A stretch of DNA of 64,000 nucleotides, taken from the NCBI RefSeq assembly GCF_000231115.1, contig NW_006889840.1:1-64000 (forward strand), given 5' to 3'. The stretch's first letter is position 1. Every line of letters starts with the position of its first letter. Below the pieces are notes generated by a model. That model saw only the letters and a program-made list of their open reading frames with translations. It had not been told where the DNA came from and searched no databases. Source of the stretch: Vittaforma corneae ATCC 50505 (lineage: Eukaryota; Microsporidia; Nosematidae). A program made the position numbers and the translations under genes. This document shows positions 1 through 8,281 of the stretch, piece by piece.

Positions 1-11
1 CAATAATTGAC

Positions 12-845
12 TCACTGTGGTCCTTGTAAGACATCCCCATCAAACTTGACACAGGCCTTAAATATATCTCTCAGCTCCCTCCTACCCAGAGTACTTCCCC
101 TTTCTCCCTCCTCTGAAATGCTATTGTCTCTTAAATCCAGAAACTTCAGTGAACCTGATAACTTTCTTGTAGTGTCCGGCAATGCTTCAATTTCGTTACC
201 ATGGAGATCCAGTTCCTGTAAATTCTCCAGCTCTCCTATCTCAGGTGGTAGTGATTTAAATTTGTTATTATTCAGATACAGGTTTCGTAGACTCTTCCAC
301 TTCCCCATATCAGGCGGCAGTGTCTCAAACTTATTATTACTAAGATCCAGGTACTGGAGATTAGTTAGTTTTTTCATCTCAGCTGGTAATGATTCAAGTT
401 TGTTACCACTAAGATCCAAGTACTGTAGATTCTCCAGCTCTCCTATAGAGTCTGGTAATGACTTTAACTTGTTGCCATGTAGACACAATATTTTTAGATT
501 CTTCAATTCTCCTATCTCAGGTGGTAGTGTCTCGAGTTTGTTTCTACTGAGATCCAGCCTCTCTAGTTTCACTAGTCTCTTAATATTCCTGCCAATAAAT
601 CTAATACCTTGGCTAGATATAGATATTTTAGTTGCATTCTCAGAATATCCTTCAAAGCTATAGTGCGAAGAGCGTACTGCCTGCTGTCGGTTTCCAGAAT
701 CTTCACTAGCTGCTTGGCGAACACCCCCAGATGAATTGGGATTCTTAATGCCATTTGGGTTTGCACAATTGCCCGAGCTCCGGAGCGTAGCTCCCACGAG
801 TACAACCAGGCTGCAGACTACCTTGTATGTCTGTGTAATATTCAT
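12..845 (-). CDS. Secreted leucine-rich repeat protein
   Basis: A 277-residue protein. Residues 1-20 are hydrophobic and look like a signal peptide, followed by a Ser/Asn-rich linker (about 25-65). From about residue 72 to 245 there are 7-8 repeats of about 23 residues with the LxxLxLxxNxLxxLP pattern, for example LERLDLSRNKLETLP. The DNA of the repeats is itself repetitive. The C-terminus (from about 250) is not LRR and ends close to the window edge. The ATG has CCC a few bases upstream and an AAATTTTT box before that. Secreted LRR families occur in several microsporidia, and a role at the host interface is an inference. No enzyme domain is present. A second, divergent LRR gene lies at 39467-40573. 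Confidence 0.85.
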   Translation of the reverse strand: MNITQTYKVVCSLVVLVGATLRSSGNCANPNGIKNPNSSGGVRQAASEDSGNRQQAVRSSHYSFEGYSENATKISISSQGIRFIGRNIKRLVKLERLDLSRNKLETLPPEIGELKNLKILCLHGNKLKSLPDSIGELENLQYLDLSGNKLESLPAEMKKLTNLQYLDLSNNKFETLPPDMGKWKSLRNLYLNNNKFKSLPPEIGELENLQELDLHGNEIEALPDTTRKLSGSLKFLDLRDNSISEEGERGSTLGRRELRDIFKACVKFDGDVLQGPQ

Positions 846-880
846 TAGGGTAGAGTTAAAAATTTTTAAATTAATTCAAA
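846..880 (-). promoter_or_regulatory. Start-proximal AAATTTTT box and CCC motif of the LRR gene
   Basis: Read on the minus strand, an AT box with AAAAATTTTT is followed by CTACCCTA directly before the ATG at 845. CCC-like and AAATTT-like signals just upstream of starts are described for microsporidia. The same pair precedes the genes starting at 42904, 61447, 56364 and 39467. Confidence 0.5.
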
Positions 881-1000
881 TTTTGACGGGAAATCAGTTA
901 TAAGCTTAATACAACCAGACTATAAGTTACTAGTAACATCCAATCACTCTGTGAATAGATCTGGAGACTAAGAGAGTTACTCCTGAAATCTAAAAATAGT

Positions 1001-2224
1001 TTAATTCTTGTGGTCCTCTTCCTCCATGTAATGGCGTGCCTTTTTGATTATCCTCTCAATGTCTCTTGGGCTTGCTCCCTTCGTAAAGGGCCTGCCTTTT
1101 GCAAAGATAAGCTCCAAGCATCCGCATTGATTTGGATCCTGGTGCACAAACTTATCCTTGTAGTCTCCGAAGATGGCCACAGATATGTATAGCAGAAGCC
1201 TCGGAAGTTTTTGCGGCTCATAGCTGAACATAAAGTCGAATATCCTTAGGCAATCATCGAATGCGAATTCCTGCAGAAAGAGACAGTTCAGCCACCTCAC
1301 CAGCAATCCATCGAGGGAGATCTCAATATCACTAAAAAGGTGATCATATATAGCTGGCTCCTTGGCCTTCATTTCGGTTTTGATCCTGCTGATCATGGTG
1401 GCCTGGTTGTCCTCAATGTCGCGCTTCAGCCCCTTTATCATCACTGCATAGCACAGAAACGCACTCGCCTCAGCCTTCTTTAGATCTTTTTCAGAGCTGC
1501 AGCCGTAGGTAACGAAGTTGTATATGAGCGGGACCATCAGACTCTCTGCTCCCTGCATATATGTACTCTGAAACAGCTCTGAATACAGAATCAGAACATT
1601 CTCGTAAATATAGCTCACATCCACGTCGTATTCTTCGTTGAGCTTCAGTATTTTGAATTGCGGAGAAATTCTCTCAACATCCTTGCGTATCTGCTTAACG
1701 TTTCTGCGTGTTTCGTCGCATATGTTCGTGCTGCCTTTTTCAAGATCAATCAATGGCTGTGTGTATGAGGAGTCTAGATCCATCGTCTTTCTGCCTGTGG
1801 GCGCATGCACTGTCTGTGCCACATCCTGCACCAGACTCATACTCACACTTTTTTTAGGATCGGGTATGAAAACATAGTCATGGCAGGCATCATTTCCGTT
1901 TTTTGATGAAAAATACTCCGGAAATCCTTCAAGCAGCAGATCGAAGGGACGATCCGTCTGTCTGCCCGAAGCAGTCTTGTACAGTATTGGCTGCCCCTGT
2001 GAATACCCCGATCGTACTTGCTCGCAGAGTTTGTCATAGATCTCTACATCCCTGCTCTCTCTTTCGGACGTGTAATCATGCTCAAGACCCAGCATGAGAA
2101 GCCTGTAGACTATGTGGCGCAGGCTCGCCTTGACTCCGCCTCTGCATTCTCGCTTGAGATCTTCAGCTTTAACTGAGCCGTCATCATTAATGATTTTATT
2201 TTCCAGATCGTATTCAGTTAGCAT
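1001..2224 (-). CDS. TBC-domain Rab GTPase-activating protein
   Basis: A 407-residue protein with the TBC (Tre-2/Bub2/Cdc16) fold, which accelerates GTP hydrolysis by Rab GTPases in vesicle traffic. The N-terminus has the typical lead-in GGVKASLRHIVYRLL. The arginine-finger motif appears as IRKDVERISP and the glutamine-finger motif as YMQG. The later helix LLVRWLNCLFLQEF with a following D..LRIFD matches the conserved RW..LLF..E block. The closest family appearance is TBC1D13/GYP-like, but I cannot assign a specific Rab. An insertion of about 60 residues separates the lead-in from the first finger. CCC lies about 12 bases upstream of the ATG. Both catalytic fingers are retained, so it is probably active. 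Confidence 0.7.
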   Translation of the reverse strand: MLTEYDLENKIINDDGSVKAEDLKRECRGGVKASLRHIVYRLLMLGLEHDYTSERESRDVEIYDKLCEQVRSGYSQGQPILYKTASGRQTDRPFDLLLEGFPEYFSSKNGNDACHDYVFIPDPKKSVSMSLVQDVAQTVHAPTGRKTMDLDSSYTQPLIDLEKGSTNICDETRRNVKQIRKDVERISPQFKILKLNEEYDVDVSYIYENVLILYSELFQSTYMQGAESLMVPLIYNFVTYGCSSEKDLKKAEASAFLCYAVMIKGLKRDIEDNQATMISRIKTEMKAKEPAIYDHLFSDIEISLDGLLVRWLNCLFLQEFAFDDCLRIFDFMFSYEPQKLPRLLLYISVAIFGDYKDKFVHQDPNQCGCLELIFAKGRPFTKGASPRDIERIIKKARHYMEEEDHKN

Positions 2225-2630
2225 GCCAGGAAGGGATCTGCATCAAAAGGAGTTCGTCTAAATGCATGGACTCACAAACCAGCAAATCTGATGGCCGAAG
2301 TCGAGTGCTGTCATTCTAAAAGGAGACTCTGCTAGAAAGACTACTTGCACATCTTTCAGAGGATCATGGATAGGAGTGAATAAATGAGTGTGGATGACAC
2401 AGATCTGTCCCGCAGAAGCTGGCATCTAACTTCTCTGCAATGTGTGGTACTGGAAGAACTAAGTAATAAACTAGTATATTAAGATGTCTTAAACAACTCA
2501 AAGACTTGAACGCTGTTGGAGTCTCAATGTTTAATTAAGTTGGAAGAAGGACTGGGCTGCGCAGCCGATTTTGGATGTGATCGAAGAATTGGATTCGTGT
2601 GGGGCTTCTTCCTCAGGTGCACCCTGTCCC
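2225..2630. other. Intergenic region with nested inverted repeats
   Basis: About 400 bases with no convincing gene. Positions 2542-2549 and 2605-2612 form an 8-base inverted repeat (GGAAGAAG/CTTCTTCC). It encloses a perfect 12-base palindrome at 2555-2566 and a CGAA/TTCG hairpin at 2582-2597. The same stretch could instead be a frame-shifted hydrophilic tail of the upstream gene (stop at 2531-2533). Confidence 0.4.
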
Positions 2631-3536
2631 TTAGGTAAATGAAAATGGGACGACAACAAGAAGACAGCCAAAAGCACAGACGGTGTAGAAGGACATAGGG
2701 TCATTGTATACGGAGTCCATGTAATCCTTGTATCCGAATCTCTGGTACCACCAACTCATCTTCAACATTGGATACGTAAAAAAACTGGCCTCATTTATCT
2801 CCCTATCCATAAGAGCGTAAATCTTCTTCTCCGCGTCGCTTATGGATGTCAAGATCGCATTATTCTTGGTGTCTATGATGGACATGAGCTTTGCATCTGC
2901 CTGCTGTAGGGACTCTTGGTCAACATTCCGCAACAGCTCTCCCCTAGCTATGAAGCTGGAAACATCTGCAAGCTCTGCTGATGTGGTGTTGCCCTTAACA
3001 TCCTTGAATTCGTAAAGCTCCTTCCACATGTCAAATGTAGTCGACTCGACGCTCTTGCCTTCGTCCTGGATTGCCTGTAGCATGTTTTTCCGTGTAGTTT
3101 CTACGGTATCAACGATCTCCTTCCACTTCTCGTCTCCAACAAGTGTAGTAATGTCGCCTTTATTATTCCTTAGAAAATGATTGACCTTATCATAGGTATC
3201 TGCAAGATTAGACATGCACTTAGTATACATATGATAGAAGGCTATTTCTTCCGCAAAGTGTGCCTTATTTATCAAAACCGAACCGTCCATATAGCCATCA
3301 AGATAACTGGGAACATCAAAATAGCCATTGTTCGCATCAGCACGTCTTACGCCGGTGAGACTTGGAAATAGCACTGTCATTGACACACATGCTAATGCCA
3401 ACAGGCATACTTCAGTAACTATTATTTTTCTAGCTGTGCTCCATGTTCCACGCTTCTCTACTCCTCTTGTGCGTGATCTCGTTCCCCGCTTTGTGGTGGA
3501 GTCTGTATCTAACTGATCTATTGTTTCGGTATCCAT
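2631..3536 (-). CDS. Uncharacterised membrane protein with coiled-coil-like lumenal region
   Basis: A 301-residue protein I do not recognise. The N-terminus is polar and basic (residues 1-37). A transmembrane segment at about 38-60 follows (IIVTEVCLLALACVSMTVLF), then a long charged helical region (about 75-265). A second hydrophobic segment at the very C-terminus contains CAFGCLLVVVPFSF. The first part suggests a type II topology. CCCC lies 5 bases upstream of the ATG, supporting this start. A one-base frame change near the end would replace the last few residues and add about 35-50 hydrophilic residues ending at 2531, so the true C-terminus is uncertain. No family is assigned. Confidence 0.6.
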   Translation of the reverse strand: MDTETIDQLDTDSTTKRGTRSRTRGVEKRGTWSTARKIIVTEVCLLALACVSMTVLFPSLTGVRRADANNGYFDVPSYLDGYMDGSVLINKAHFAEEIAFYHMYTKCMSNLADTYDKVNHFLRNNKGDITTLVGDEKWKEIVDTVETTRKNMLQAIQDEGKSVESTTFDMWKELYEFKDVKGNTTSAELADVSSFIARGELLRNVDQESLQQADAKLMSIIDTKNNAILTSISDAEKKIYALMDREINEASFFTYPMLKMSWWYQRFGYKDYMDSVYNDPMSFYTVCAFGCLLVVVPFSFT

Positions 3537-3703
3537 AGGGGTATGATCCTCCTTAAATTTATGATTTTTGAACTCAAAAAAACATAAAAAATATTTGCAT
3601 AAAAACTATGTGCACCATACTTATACCCAAAAGTTAGATGTTGAAGCAAGCAGTGCAAACTCTACTATCAGGCTGATACAGCGTGTCTGGATTTGCTCAC
3701 TAG

Positions 3704-4027
3704 TTAGTCGAATTATTTCGTAGTATTCGTGAGGATAACCCAATATTTTTTCGTCGTGATAACAAGTGCACTGTATCCTTAGCATTGAGGCGTCTGATTG
3801 ACTACATCTTGAGAAAAGATCCAAAAGAACGTCCAAGTGTTCACGGTTTTCTCTCCACACTTGATTACTTTTTGAGCCAAGAGCCCACTAATACGATTCT
3901 GGCATCAATGCCGCAATCGTTCCCACTAAATCAACCTCCAGAACCAGATCAGGAAATACCAAGCACAGAACTAAGGCCGCAAGAATTATTAGATGGCAGG
4001 ATCCAGAAGAACCATCAGTGCGGGTAG
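3704..4027 (+). pseudogene. Remnant of a protein kinase C-terminal lobe
   Basis: An open frame with no plausible ATG begins after a stop at 3701-3703. It encodes ELFRSIREDNP followed by LRRLIDYILRKDPKERPS, which is the subdomain X-XI signature of Ser/Thr kinases (LI..L..DP..RPS). A Pro/Gln-rich tail of about 50 residues runs to 4027. Nothing upstream encodes the ATP-binding loop, HRD or DFG motifs in any frame I could follow. It is therefore most likely a relic of a kinase gene deleted on its 5' side. A shadow reading on the opposite strand is not kinase-like. Confidence 0.55.
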
Positions 4028-4690
4028 TGCCTAATGTTACAGAGCAATCTTTACAGCCCTAAACTCATAGCTGGCGCTTCAGCTGTGAGTTGCTTATATT
4101 GAACTACTTTATGGGCAACTGTGTTTATGTAGCGCACTTTCTTTGTAAAGATATGCCGCTCAATAGAATTAGTTAGCTATAAACTAGAAACTACTTGAGA
4201 ATTATTTAATACTTAGCTAGAATAAATTGGCTTAAATGAGTAATCTAGTGCTTTCGGATATGCATTGCACAGTCTAGCAGCTGCTCCAGAATAGTATATC
4301 CTTGGATAAGACTTGAATCAAAACGTACTGTTTTGATGTTGGTTGCCTTGTGCTTCTTATCTAATAATTCTTGATCATGTCGTTACGTGTTTTTTAAATA
4401 AATTGATTATTGATTCGACAGTTTTTCATATGCTATTTTGAATAGCCTCAACAACATATATTACTTAAAATACCCCAAGATGTACTTCCTGCAGATGATG
4501 AGGCTCTGCCACAAACGCCAAAATCATGCTAATACTTGACAAGAAAAGCATGTATTGTCTTCATTATCAAGGGCTATATCTCGGTTATTTCATACTAGAA
4601 GCCAATGTGGCACTCAAGCAGCAATTTTTAATTTTTCATTCACAATACATAATATGCTCAAATATAAATAATCCACGTTTGTTTATACCC
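4028..4690. other. Gene-free stretch upstream of the phospholipase gene
   Basis: About 660 bases. I see no tRNA, repeat or conserved ORF. A short open frame at about 4440-4530 encodes an acidic Pro-rich peptide and may be another degraded coding remnant. The open frame that reaches 4526 is an upstream extension of the phospholipase without a start signal. Confidence 0.35.
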
Positions 4691-7261
4691 ATGCCAGCTA
4701 TCATAATTTGCATAACCATTTTCATTGCTCTTCTCACATTCTACCTTCTTATAAGCCTGCGATCTAAGCAAAAGAATTTAAAAAAGCCTTTAAAAATTGA
4801 ATTGCCCGCTTCACTTTCCCATTTGCAGGATACCTCACTTTCCACAACGCCATTTCTTATTTTTAACTCGATTAAAATAGACCGAACATTCACAATTCAA
4901 AAGGGAACAACTATTAACAAAAATTTTTACATCGCAGAAGGACAAGCTGAGGTTCTCCACAACACTACAAGAATCGGAATAATAAAAGAGGGCCAGATCA
5001 CACACAATGGATTTGATTTTCTCGGCATCGACTACCACATTACAAAGAGAGCAATTACGGACCTACGAGTAGCAGAAGTTCCAGAAACCTGTGATAGATA
5101 CTTGGCTTTGAAAATACTTGAAAAGACATGCTTCGAACCGTCCCTGAGACTTTGCAGGATTCATACACAAGTAGCAAGATTGGAGACCATCAAAACGTCA
5201 AATTTTGAAGAGTTCATATTTCGGAATTTTAAAATCAGCAACCACAAATTTGATACAATCACGGTTGAAAATGAGGTGATCCTTGAGGACTGTGTTTACT
5301 ATGTGGTTTCGGGCTCTTTGATAATTAATGGAGTAGCCTTTGAAAAGAACTCGCTGTTTGGATACTTTGGAGTGTTCTTTAACTACTACAAGGGCTTCAA
5401 ATGCACATCTACTGAATCCACTATCCTAAAATACGTGCCCTACAGCAAATTGAGAAACAAGGCGGAAATGGATGACAAGCTGTTGAGAAACTTACCGCTG
5501 CCAATGGTTTACCTGGGCGCTACTGCAGATTGGCGAAGGGTGCACTACGGCGAGCACATTGTTCAGAAAAACACGAGATGCGAGTATATTTGCCTTGTGG
5601 ATGGTGTCGAGTATGGATGCAAGGAATGCATCCTTGGTAATAAGTTTGAGGATGACCTGGTTGCAGAGAAAATAGTAGATGTCATAAGAATATCAAAGCT
5701 GACAGTAGACTCCCTGATGAGGAGTATTCCTCATTTCTATGAAGAATTAACTAGAAAAATGTTTGAGAAAACACGTATAGAATCAAAAATCGTTTTAATT
5801 ACGCCTACTGCCCAAAAATGTGGCATCTTCATTCAGAGATTGAGGAAAACGCTGGGCACAGATGCTATATTCTTGAAAAACACACACATTTCAGAAATTT
5901 TAGGCAAAAACGCATTTGATAAGATAGGCGAGTTGGTTGTTTCAGAATATCTAAATAGCCTCAAAGAAAGATACAAAGTTGTGGTGGTCTATCTTGAAAA
6001 CGAGTATTCAAGAATGCTGAAGATCATCCATCCATACTGTGACATCATTTTCTTAGTTGGAAATGAGGTTGCACATAATAGTCTTGGGAGGAAGAATGTT
6101 GAGTTTGTGAAGCTGTATGAGAGAAGGACTGTGTTTAAGAAAAAATCCTCGAAGATTAGGACAGCTCTGTTTTACAGTGTATTCTGCGATGAAGAATCGG
6201 ATGAGTCGGAGTCCGATACCGAAATGCTTGAAGCAAGGGATGTGCATATTAATCCCTTGGAGACATGCCAGCACACGGATATTGGGGACTGCATGAAGTA
6301 CAAAAGAGTGCACCACATTCTAAGTCCTAAAGAACTGAATTTCTGTAACAAGGATTATGAAAGATTTGCTCGCTATCTGACAGGAGAAAGATTTGGACTA
6401 GTTCTGGGTGGAGGCGGGGCAAGAGGATATGCTCATATTGGCGTTATCCAGGCACTGGAAGAGGAGAATATTCCTATTGATGTTGTCGGAGGAACAAGTA
6501 TGGGTGCATTCGTGGGCGCACTCTATGCAAGAGAATTGGATTATGTTGAGGTGTATACACAATCAAAAAAAATGTCGAAAAGAGGTGCTTCTCTTTTCTA
6601 TCTTCTTATGGATGTTACCCTTCCGTTTATCAGCCTGTTTTCAGGTCGATCACTTGATCGAGGTCTCAAGTCCATCTTTAAAGATCAGCAAATCCAAAAC
6701 TTTTGGCTAGAGTACTACTGCGTAACTACGAACCTGAAAAGCTTGAATCAATCTGTGCACTTTAACGGCTCTGCTTTTAAATATATTCGCTCATCTATGG
6801 CTGTCGCTGGGCTTGTTCCACCTGTGTTTTACAAAGGAGAGATTCTATGTGATGGCGCATATGTGAATAATGTGCCAACTGACGTCATGACATCGCTGAA
6901 TGTGAAAAATGTCATAACAGTGAAGGTGTGCCGCGAGTTCGATAATAAGCTGTGCAGATACGACAGTCTTAGTGGATTTATTCTGTTTTTTAAGAATGTG
7001 TTTCTCTCCAAAAGCTACCTTACCCTTGTAGATACTCAGTACAGATTGTCGTTTCTTAAAACCGAAAAGAGAAGTGAAGTGTCTTCCACACAGAATCTGC
7101 TAATAACTCCCGATCTTGGAGCATACAAAGCCTCTGATTTCCACAAGTTCGATGAGATTGTTGCATGCGGATATGAAGCTGCAAAGGCGAAAATTAAGGA
7201 GTGGAAGGCATCGGGTAGAATTAAAGAATTTAAGAAGCAGGTGCGTAGATTCTCCATTTAG
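4691..7261 (+). CDS. NTE/PNPLA6-type patatin-like phospholipase
   Basis: About 856 residues from the ATG at 4691, which follows CCC directly. The frame is open to 4526, but only the 4691 start begins with the hydrophobic anchor (IIICITIFIALLTFYLL). This layout matches neuropathy target esterase, an ER-anchored (lyso)phospholipase that hydrolyses phosphatidylcholine. Two regions (about 4850-5080 and 5190-5470) resemble cyclic-nucleotide-binding beta-rolls but lack a clear phosphate-binding cassette. The patatin domain is well kept. The oxyanion loop GGGGARGYAHIG is at about 6410, the nucleophile motif GTSMG at about 6492, and the catalytic Asp motif DGAYVNNVP at about 6850. The catalytic dyad is present, so activity is likely. 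Regulation through the beta-rolls is doubtful. Confidence 0.88.
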   Translation: MPAIIICITIFIALLTFYLLISLRSKQKNLKKPLKIELPASLSHLQDTSLSTTPFLIFNSIKIDRTFTIQKGTTINKNFYIAEGQAEVLHNTTRIGIIKEGQITHNGFDFLGIDYHITKRAITDLRVAEVPETCDRYLALKILEKTCFEPSLRLCRIHTQVARLETIKTSNFEEFIFRNFKISNHKFDTITVENEVILEDCVYYVVSGSLIINGVAFEKNSLFGYFGVFFNYYKGFKCTSTESTILKYVPYSKLRNKAEMDDKLLRNLPLPMVYLGATADWRRVHYGEHIVQKNTRCEYICLVDGVEYGCKECILGNKFEDDLVAEKIVDVIRISKLTVDSLMRSIPHFYEELTRKMFEKTRIESKIVLITPTAQKCGIFIQRLRKTLGTDAIFLKNTHISEILGKNAFDKIGELVVSEYLNSLKERYKVVVVYLENEYSRMLKIIHPYCDIIFLVGNEVAHNSLGRKNVEFVKLYERRTVFKKKSSKIRTALFYSVFCDEESDESESDTEMLEARDVHINPLETCQHTDIGDCMKYKRVHHILSPKELNFCNKDYERFARYLTGERFGLVLGGGGARGYAHIGVIQALEEENIPIDVVGGTSMGAFVGALYARELDYVEVYTQSKKMSKRGASLFYLLMDVTLPFISLFSGRSLDRGLKSIFKDQQIQNFWLEYYCVTTNLKSLNQSVHFNGSAFKYIRSSMAVAGLVPPVFYKGEILCDGAYVNNVPTDVMTSLNVKNVITVKVCREFDNKLCRYDSLSGFILFFKNVFLSKSYLTLVDTQYRLSFLKTEKRSEVSSTQNLLITPDLGAYKASDFHKFDEIVACGYEAAKAKIKEWKASGRIKEFKKQVRRFSI

Positions 7262-7372
7262 CCAATATGTGCTCCAAAACTGATTTTCTTCAACCGCGAG
7301 TGTGGCGCTGTTGTACTTGCCTGTTTAATGTCTATGTGCCATTGTTGTTCTCTCTTCAAAATTTTACCCCCA

Positions 7373-7882
7373 ATGTCGGGCAGTGTATTGAATAGCAATA
7401 CACAGAATACCTCTGCACAAGCTAATGCACAGAATAGCATAATGTCGAAATTAAATAGTGTTTTGAGCTTGCCAACCCAGGAAAATATATTTTCAATCTT
7501 TGACATTGATGGGTATATCCGATTAAATATGCTCTACATTAATCCTGTCTCCCTCAAGCATCTCAAAGCCAAGCTTGACGAACTAGGAATGGCTAGCTGG
7601 ATGCTGGCAGAGAACGAGCTAATATTTAGACTTGAGCAAGGTATCGTTAGCTTCCGAGGAATACTTACGATCACATTTAAGGAATCCAAGATTTTCAGCC
7701 TTGAGCTTGATTTCGATCCTGTGATTAGCAGTCCCAGATGCGGAGAATTTCTGAGGGAGATTGAAGTATTTCTGAAGCAATGCGATGCCTGTTTTTTCAT
7801 GGCGTATTTTACATCTGTGGATTCGGAAATACTAGGTCATCCGCTTTCTGAGTCTATAGGATTCCTGGCCTCCCGGAAATAA
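7373..7882 (+). CDS. Uncharacterised protein
   Basis: About 169 residues from the ATG at 7373, which is preceded by a run of C (ACCCCCA). A frame upstream to 7328 is open, but the C-rich signal favours 7373. The first 25 residues are Asn/Ser/Gln-rich. The rest looks like a compact alpha/beta domain (FSIFDIDGYIRLNMLYINP, then ELDFDPV). No signal peptide, membrane segment or family motif is recognised. It lies tail-to-tail with SMC5. Confidence 0.6.
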   Translation: MSGSVLNSNTQNTSAQANAQNSIMSKLNSVLSLPTQENIFSIFDIDGYIRLNMLYINPVSLKHLKAKLDELGMASWMLAENELIFRLEQGIVSFRGILTITFKESKIFSLELDFDPVISSPRCGEFLREIEVFLKQCDACFFMAYFTSVDSEILGHPLSESIGFLASRK

Positions 7883-8281
7883 TGGCCTGAAAATTGCAAG
7901 ACGAAGATATAGTGCAGAACGAAGATAGAATATATTATGCAAGCACATGCTGTCTTTTAGCTTGTAAATGTGAATAAAAGCGTTTAAGGGGTCTATCCAT
8001 GTTTCTTCAAATAATGTCTTAAAGCGCTCCTATACCTCTCTTTTGGTCTATCTCGTTAAACTATACACTTCAGTTTATTTTATACAGTTGGCAATCCGCC
8101 ACAATAAAATTCGATTAAAAGCTCAAATCTTTGGCTCCAAGAAAGCCTTTCGTCTGAATTTCACAATATGTACTTTTATACGTAGACTAACGCCATATTA
8201 CTGAAATGTTTATTTATGATGCTAGCATCATCCTGGAGTATCCCTCAATATCCTTCGTAATTCCCGGACCCCCATATACTA
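7883..8281. other. Intergenic region between convergent genes, with a 16-base palindrome
   Basis: About 400 AT-rich bases between two convergent genes. AATAAA-like signals are present (near 7973 and 8104). A perfect 16-base palindrome, ATGATGCTAGCATCAT, lies at 8216-8231. No gene is seen. Confidence 0.4.

Noticed and set aside
7..663. 218-residue plus-strand ORF
   Set aside because: Antisense to the LRR gene; its low-complexity Leu/Ser sequence is a shadow of the repeat DNA.
8216..8231. 16-base palindrome as a terminator
   Set aside because: There is no T run, and eukaryotic genes do not use this type; kept only as an intergenic note.
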